Shown here piece by piece: positions 49,601 through 58,600 of a DNA stretch of 64,000 nt (within the stretch, counting starts at the first letter, position 1; every line of letters begins with the position of its first letter). A program made the translations under genes and the position numbers. The stretch is from Diphasiastrum complanatum. Lineage: Eukaryota; Streptophyta; Lycopodiopsida; Lycopodiales; Lycopodiaceae. The notes under the pieces were generated by a model. The model worked only from the letters and a program-made list of their open reading frames with translations, did no database searches and was not told the DNA's origin. Location of the stretch: positions 15,779,306 to 15,843,305 of the forward strand of contig CM055110.1 of the NCBI GenBank assembly GCA_029204225.1. The letters are read 5' to 3'.

Positions 49601-52600
49601 ATTAATTATTTTTTTAGATGAACCGTACCACGGTTCTTGCCACGGTTCCCAAAACCCACGATCTGGGAATCGTGGGTTCTATGGGTTCTGTCAAGGATAA
49701 AAATTCAAAACTAACCTCCAGCCTATTCGTTACGATCACATATGGTCCCAGTGGGACAGAGACAGAGAACTGTAGAGCAATTGTACCTCGCTTTTTGCTT
49801 TGGGGGGGCGCTACCCCCCCTCGATCCCCCCGCCCGGGGGGGCCTAGGTGACTGTCGCCAGCCCCCCCTGGACCCCCCCGGCGACAGTAGCAGGGGGGGC
49901 ACTGCCCCCCCTGCACCCGCCCAAGATAAAAATGGGGTGTCCAAATGCGCACCGATAAGGGCCCAATATTTAGGCCCCCAACTATATGCGCACATTGCAC
50001 TCACATCTCCAGTGAAATGATTGCAAAAGTGATCATCATCCATAGAGTTGATAGCTTGGGCTGTAGCATTAACAATTACTGAGAACCAAAGCAGATAACA
50101 ACCAAATAACTACTGACTTTTATCTGTTTGTGCCCTATCTACTGCACTTCTGGGAGTTTTTGCAGGTTTCGCGGTTCGCGAATCGCAAACCCAGCGAATC
50201 ATGATTCGCTGCAACTATGGTTGGAGAATACCTCAAATTTTGTACTATTATGCTGCCTCATTAATGAGTATTTACTTTTTGTCTATCATCAATAAATGAT
50301 AGTTCTATCTTGTTTCTACAAGTTTTGTACAAAGAATGATGTCTTGTGCACTTCCTAATAATGTACTATACGTTCAGAAATAGTACTATACTTACATTTA
50401 ATGAATGTGTACCTATCTAGAAATTTCTAGGCTCTATCATCTTCATCTAGAATTTAATGATTTGTGATGTCCGCTCAGTTCAAGATTCTGTTCAGACAGT
50501 TGTGTACTGAGTTTTTCTATAGCTTATAGCTGGTGACTTTTGTTAAGAGTTCGGATTGGTCCTTCCATGGTCCAAGAATACTGTCTTATAGCATAAAAAG
50601 TAATTTTGTTTACTGTTTTATGAGTCCTCATTGCAGCATGTCATCCTTCTGCCAGGTACTTTTGTGTGCCATTGACTGCCCCTTCAATTCACCTCAGCTT
50701 ATGCCTCATTTGTTACTTCCCAGGATGCCAAATTCTCTAGATATCCAAAACCATTTTCTCTAAAACATTTGTCCAGAAGCTCTGACCTAGTATGGTTATG
50801 TGGCACAAACTCTCCAGGCCTTTAAGCAGGATATATAGTGACAAAATATATGCTATTTCTACTCCCAATCATTAATATCTCAACGTTTTCGGTTTTTTGA
50901 TCATTTAAGCTAAATGTGCTACCTCTAGCATCATTCATGTCGGTGTGTTTAGTGGCCTTGGCAGTAAAATGCTATAATCTGTCATCCATCAATTAATCTA
51001 CTTTTAAGAGTGATTTGAATGGCCTTCTTTGGGCAGTGGTATTGCTGAACCCAATCTCAAAACTACTGGAGATCATAGTTATTGACAGAAAACAAAAACA
51101 AAAACCACTCCATTTGCCTTCTGACTATTTTACAAGCTACGCACAGAGAAAACTAAAACATTATAAAAAAATGGCTTTCAGGAACATCAGTTTCCTTGTA
51201 TGTCAAATGGAATGGATGTTGCTGCATATGACGAAGTGCATCTTATTAAAGAAGCACAGAGTTCCCCTTTGCGCACAGTAAAAACCTCCATGCACACTGT
51301 TAATTTCTCAAAGGCTTGTGATTTTGAAATTTTGAAGGACTTATATCTAGAATTTAAAGCTTGAAACTATATGTACCTGGATTTCTTTGTGGATATAAAA
51401 AGTCCACATTGTCCAAGTTCTGCATGATATCATAAGCAGCAGTTTTCTGATTGCACTCATCAATCTTTAGTTCTGAGAGCTGTATTGGGCACGACAACGA
51501 TACTTGCTCCTTTTCTCCTGAAAAATCCTTCATGGGCTGAAGCTCACAATTTGGCTCCTTCCCATAACCAGGTTCAGGGGATGACACGAAAGCTGGCCTT
51601 TGTAGACCAGTAGCTGAATCCTTTATACGTGCTCTACCTGATAACTGTTCCAGTAAAGAAGACTGCTTTATACTTGCTATAAAACCAGCCACATATTTAT
51701 TCTGCATGTCTTCCCCAGATTCTTCCTCAAGAAGTGATGAATATGAAGCATTAGCAATATCAACAGGGTCGAATGATGAGGGACCAGTAACTTCAGGCTC
51801 TGAATTTCCTGGGCTTGAAGCCAGGGCATGAGGGAACAGGCTAGGTGTGAAAGTTTCAACTGTTGAGGTAGATTGCTCTTCGTGGTTAGCTGCCGGAAGA
51901 GCCCCTTCTGCGGCAGAGTTCCACATACGATACATCCCTAATCGAGTACTCTGTTTAAATAAGAAGAAGTGTGTTGGTGCATTGTACTCAAACAATTGCC
52001 AAAAGATTTGGCTCAGTATCATTATGAATGAAAGAAACTTAGCGTGGTAAAAGTGTTCCTACAAGTTCTTCCAGGCCTCTATCTAGATAATTATAGACTG
52101 GAATGTGCCGCACCTGTGTTACTTCCAAGTAATGTACGAGAACGATGTGCTCATATGCTCTGTTTTGATCAAAAATAAAACATATCAACAGATGTTACAT
52201 ATGCCAATTAAAAAGTGCACTAACAGCAGAACCAATAACTGAAGGGATTAGAGCATGTCTTCAAAACTTGTTAATTCACATAATCTTAGTTTGTTTGCAA
52301 CTCTCACAACTTTCGCTCAGTGGATTTCTTCCTTTTTGTCCTTTGATGCTCATCCAGTTCTCTATAAATTTTTTCTTTATACTTAATGTGCACATGGATC
52401 ATTGATTTCCATCTCCAGTACAAATCTTAATGAGCCCTTCTACACTGTTCTTAGCTTAAACAATGTATGTACTTTAATCAAATCTTACTTGGGAACAAAT
52501 TTTCGGTAAATGGTCAAGATGAGAGATCTTCACAAATTGTAAACCTAACTTTTCATAACAACTCTGATATAAGCGTGTCAAGGTAAATGTTACCAACGGC

Positions 52601-55600
52601 ACCCACTAGTCACCCCACTACAAGCTAGAAACTGTTGCAAACAGCAATGATATACAAAAAATGATTCACTCTGTGATTGATAATAAAGCATCTTCTACTG
52701 GAATCATTAAGCAAATGATTTGTACAATTATATCATGTAACAGACTCTTCATCTGTTCTTCTGATTAATATTGAAAACTGGAAAGCTCACAAAAATGATG
52801 ACTAGTAAAAGGGATCTTTTAGCCTTATTTGATACCAGTCCAGCTCTTCAACTGAGTAAAAAGAAATTCAATGAAATTCAGCTTTTGAGGCACAAAGGAA
52901 TGCCTACTGCTGGTAAATTTATTGCTATGACTGCAAAAGATACTAAATTGCACAGTGAAAATGAGAAAATGAGCTTCTACAGCAATATTGTACTGCTCCT
53001 TTCCATGTTTTGAATGTCTAGCAGTTCAAAGAGCCACAGGCTTTATGAAAAGTCATATAAAGCTTTTGAACCTCATGGATACCAGACTCTCCACGATAGG
53101 ACTTCTCTAACAAATTTCCATTCTCACCCTTAAGCATAAAGCTAAACAGCGGAATAGTTCTATAAGATGGTGATCTATCATGTACTTCTGACAGAACCAT
53201 GAATCTACAGACTCGGTGGCACGCTGAGACAGGAACCTACTCATTCCTAATTTTTAAACTGCCAAAAATATAGCTACTGTTGTTTAAATGTCAAAAGCAA
53301 AGCTTCTTAAACAGGTACTAATGCCCTCCAACAATATAGCGTATTCCTTTGGATAAATTATGTGAGAAAAAGTCCCTACGTAGGATGCAAATGACACAAA
53401 AAGTAGGGTTTCAACAGCTTAGGATCAGTAACACAGATCCTGTGGCGATGCAACTGTACAGTCAACTGCTTACTCAAGTAGCCCCCCCTCCCACCTGGTT
53501 GTTTGCGCCTGGTGACTTCTCCCCTCCCCCTCAAGTGCGCAGGACCTGGCAAAAGTCAGTGGTCACTAATACATATGGTTTGTTCTTCAGTGAGTGCTTG
53601 ACCCCATGCTGGTGCAGTTCATCAATTTCAAAGATCATTGTGCAAGTTCAAACCTGCTGTTTGCATCCTCTCAAGGCAAACTTGAAATTTGTTTCTTTTA
53701 ATAATATAGTTAAAGTTGGCTCTGCCTTTTATTACCAATCCTGAGCTCCTTCCAGCTCTTTCTAGGAGGAAGACAGATCTAATGAATTTTGGGAAAAAAA
53801 CCTGATACAACCAACAAGACACCAGTGTGCAAGTCCTCCTCCAAAGGAACACTAGTAAGCATCTCATGCAAACACACTCATAGACATCAATAAGTTGTAG
53901 AAAGATTGGAGAGACTGTATTGATACTAGTCCGGACGCACTTCAAGAGACCTTCAAAATGATACCAAATAAGGGATAAGGTAAGGGCCAAGATTTCTCGA
54001 TTGTTTATCTCTAGTTCTAAGTAGTTTCTTAGGTTCCAAAGGTACACGAAGCAATTGGAGAACTCCACGGTCTCCTGCCTGAATATTTGGAGTTCATCCA
54101 AGAACTTATCCTGCTTTGTATACATCAGGTTAAACCCGGGAGACATAGGCATTCCAACCATCCCTAAGCTCCCTATCATCGTACTGCTGCTCACTCCTCC
54201 ATAATGGATGGAGTACGTGAGCCATGGCATGCAAGGGATGGTGAAACCAATCCCATTTGCATCACAAGCGACACTGTATCTCTTCAAGCCTGTAATATTT
54301 GAATGATGAGCCATACTTGAGAAGTCGACGAAAGCTTAGCCAGAGATTCATCAATTCAAATCTAAAAAACTTCAAGCGCCAAAGTTTGATCTTCCGAGTG
54401 GGTTACACCTTCAAAATCCAAGCATATCACCTTCATGTAATCTTAATTTGGATTGGCTTACATAAAATATTGGATGAGTAATGGATTTGTCTTGAAGATC
54501 AAGTTTGTAAGCTAAGGCCCACAATACCTCATAGACAATTTATAATGCTTTCTCATAGGCATAATCCTAGAACCTTTTGAAATTCTAAGATACAACCAGT
54601 CATCAACTTTAAAAATCTTTGAAAGACCTCTTAAGATTAGCAGTACAAATACTTAGACATTAAAAATTCAAAAAAAATTCACTAGAAGTATTAGGTTAAC
54701 TTCTTCATTATGTCACTGTCACATGTGAACTTGCTAAACACACGTTCATGGGTTCACATATACTAACACTCCAAGTAGTTTCAAATACTTTTCCCACTTT
54801 GTGCCTATTAGACATTAATTTAAATAAAATTTCACTAGAAGCATTTAAGTAACTTCTTCCACTTATGTAACCGTCAAGAAAAACAAACCGCTTGTAGAAC
54901 TACAACCTTAACAATATGCGAGGAAAGATATACATTGAAATCCAAGCTGATTGATAGCTATTTTAAGTGTATAAACTAATATTACATACAAAAGGAAGAT
55001 CCACAACAAAAGTTCATATCTCCAAGAGAAATTTTATATCTCTAATAATATAAAGAGAGCCATAACAACAATGAGATAAAAAGAACCATGCTTCTTGTGT
55101 TAAAGCGCACACTCCTATCAAAAACAATTAGCTTCCTTACCCTTCAAGCATCCAATAGCTTCGACGTTGGAAGTTGGGATTATCTTCACCGTGTGCATAA
55201 TAACAGTGTAGCACATCAACACTTCCTACCTGAATAAATGTAACATCAAGGTAAAATATCTTCCAAAATTGATATCAAGGAAAAAAACTCTTTAAACTTT
55301 TATGTCAGACAAATTACACTATTTTTATCATCTTTACACTTGATACCTGATTTAGAAAGACATTTCCTATGAAAACAAAAGAGGGAAAATTGTAATCATG
55401 CATGATGCTTTCTAAGTGTAGCTCTTTACAATGACAATACAAATAATTGGTAATCGACGCGCCTGAATGATTGAGGACTCATTGAGACATTGAGATACAT
55501 CACACAATGCACATGCATAAGTTATTCATAATGTTCTTCATGGATACTCATTCATAATGTTCATGAATGAGTATTTATGCTTCTTGAAGTCAATTGTGGG

Positions 55601-58600
55601 TTGTATCTAACTATGCCATCAAATGCACACCACCATATCAAACTGCCAAAGACCTCATGAGAATCTAATTGACCTTTGTAGTCTTGAATGGAAATCTCTA
55701 ACTTCGACACTACCTTATCATGGAGAACCCCTCCTTGGCCATTGCCAAACTCAACTAAGTACTCATAGCCAAAACTAATATTGTATCTACTATCTAAAGC
55801 CTTTTTTGCCATTGTCATTTCATTGAAATGGTGTCCCCTTTGTCATAATCAACCTAGGCTCACAAACTACACAACTCCTAGTTGACTCAAGTAAAAGTTT
55901 GCACTTCTGTACATCCTTGTTAGACTTGGGCCCTGCCTCCATGGTCATCACTTTGTTTGACTTGGTGTCATTCGCATCAAAATTGCCACTCCCGCCCTTG
56001 GACCTCTAGTCCATTGAAGATGACCTGATTTTCCACATTGGAAGCAAGTTTTCCCTTTAGTTTCCATAGAACTACAACCCCTTTGGAGCATTCTACTCGC
56101 TAATGGTGGAGCATGTGGAGCCTCTTGTCCTTGAATTGGAAACCTTGTTATGATTCCTTTTATCAAAATGAACGTACTGAGAAGCTCTTAAATCACTACC
56201 CGATGACATCATTGCGCCTCTGCTCAACATATTGAGTAATGCGAAGTTAAAAAATCCAAAAAACTTGTAACTTGATGTCTAGATCATGGATTACCCTTTC
56301 AACTTGAACATCAGTAAGTTGAACTCTTTGGAAACAACAAAGCATAGCCCACTTAGTCAATCCATGGGGTGTGGTGACCATCTTGTCCAACATTCAATAA
56401 ACCTATACACCCACACCTCATAACTCTAAAAATGTGGCAAACTCGGGTGGCCACCCAAGTCCATGAACTACCAAGATCCAACCTAATGTAGATGATGTTC
56501 CATCGATTTTCTTGGTAGCTATGGTGATGGAATACTTGGAACTTGAACCTCAACAACTTGCACCCGTTTTGCTCCCATCACCCACTAGCATTTTCAATTC
56601 CACCTTAACCACCTCAAGAGTGATGCTCATGGTCATTAGGGCTCCCAAACTTTTAAACATCTTCACCCGAGACCACAAGGTTAGCAATAGCACTTTTTTT
56701 CATGGCACCAGGTTAGTGTACACCAAAACTGACTTTGTTTTTGAAACTCGTGACACTAGTATTCAAATGAACAAGCAAACATTGCCAATGTGTCTAAAGC
56801 ATGTCATTTTTTCCTACAGCTTTGATTCATCCCTCATGGTCACAAACTTTCAGGCTTCCAACAATACATCTTTAAGCCCCAGCATGGTCATCATTAGATT
56901 GACAAAAGCTTTAAGTGATAAGTAAGGTTTGTGGGCTGAAGGTGTTAGAAAACCAACTTGATCATACAAGCAACCCAAGATAAGATTCCTATTGTGATGA
57001 AACAATAGTCATACACATGAGAGAGAACACAAGTAATGAGAAACTGCAACTATGTCCCATTGCCAAATGAGCTAGGGCTCACTACATTCTTATAGACTTT
57101 GCTCTATGTCAAAAGCATAAGTAAACGCAAAAGCGATTGCCTAATTAATGTCTACATATGGTAAAAGCACCAACAACTATCCATAGCAATAACTTGTGCT
57201 CCAAATCAAGCACTAGAATCTTGAACTTGTCTAACTATAGTCTAACTAGACTTTTACTAAATATAGGTAAGGGCCCCTAGAATTAGCACGCAGGCATAAT
57301 CCTAATTAACCTAGATGATAACATTAGGGGTACTAATGTGAAGTTTGAACATTAACTCTAACAGAAGGTCCTTTCACCAAGAACCCTTTTGATCGACGTT
57401 AGCAAATAGACCTTAAAAGTCAAAAAAATTTAGGACCTAATAAAGATCTTTGCAGCCATTGATAAGTGCAAATCTAGGCATTTGCAAACTCAATAAATTG
57501 TTCTAAAATTGACAGGTTTGTGATTTCATACATGCTTAAGAATTCTAACAAAGCAAAAATAATAACAAAAAATAGACTTTCAGATCCATGCACACTTGAA
57601 AAATCCAAGGACCCTAAAAAAATGATTTGCTTTTATGAGCCGGCCCAAATTCTGATCTCGCACAAACAAATTTTTAAAAAGAATCAGTACACCCAACCCC
57701 AAAAATGTAAACCTCAAATTGAAAGAGCCATCATGCACATGAATGTATTTTATTCAAGAACCTTAGATTAGAAATTGTAAGTTAAGTGCAAAAAATTGGC
57801 ATGAAATTAAAAAATCAATCCTTACTAGCCTTCAACGCTTGCTATAAACCCAAAAAACACAAGGTCTTCACAAAAAACAATAAAACAGGCAGTTGTGCAG
57901 CAAAGAGAAGAAATGGCAATATGCAAAAATGAAATGACATCAATGTGACATCAAGAACAAGTTCAGCACTAAACCATGTTGCATAAAGTTGCACAAAAAC
58001 CTATTCCTTTTCAAATTGCCCAACTTTTGGTGTTATAGGTGATCTCAACGTTAAAGTAGAAAATTTAAGAATGAATCAACACCCTTCAATGATGGAAATA
58101 TAGTTTACAGGTGGGCCTTCTTGAAGATCACTCTTCAAGGAATTTTGCCTTTCCAAGAAAGGCAAAGTAGTTGGCAATGTAAGACTTCAAATTGGCATCA
58201 GCATGCTAAGCTCATGAACCACGGCCTGCAATGCATAATAGTTAAGTGAGCTTACTCTTAGCCCTGTGAATTTTTTCTTGCAATAACCCGAAACTGGTCA
58301 TTTTGGCCCGTTAACCCCAAAGGTCAATGAATGAGGCTGGTGCCCAAGATCCAAAAAGTGGTCAAAATGGGCAAATTGCTTATAGGGCTAGTGCCCAGGG
58401 GCCAGCTCCAAAGCGCCCATAATTTTATCCTCCCTTTCCATATACTTAGTTTCCATGTAGTGCAAGCTGAAAATGTTCATACTCTCATAGAGAGCTAGAA
58501 TATGTTTCTTTGTGTTGTACTAACCATTTTCCTGTCGAAAATTGTTCTCCAAAACAAGAAGAATCTCCTCCATGCCCTAGAAAGTGCTCTAGAATTAATC

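Larger units (their letters stand above)
48853..50219. mobile_element. hAT-like non-autonomous DNA transposon (outer), 1.37 kb
   Basis: Ends are inverted CATAGTTGCA (48,853-48,862 and 50,210-50,219), continuing with imperfect GATTC-rich subterminal repeats. The flanks are GTTGGGAA (48,845-48,852) and GTTGG(A)GAA (50,220-50,228), an 8-bp target duplication with a one-base insertion. Eight-bp duplications and CA...TG ends fit the hAT superfamily. No transposase frame is present. The interior holds a second element (49,098-49,683) and a C/G-rich hairpin block (49,801-49,921). Without the inner insertion it is about 770 bp. Confidence 0.75.

Noticed and set aside
49614-50043. Gly/Pro-rich open frames on both strands
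   Set aside because: They are a by-product of the C/G homopolymer block, which lacks stop codons in any frame. No homologous domain or start context supports a protein.
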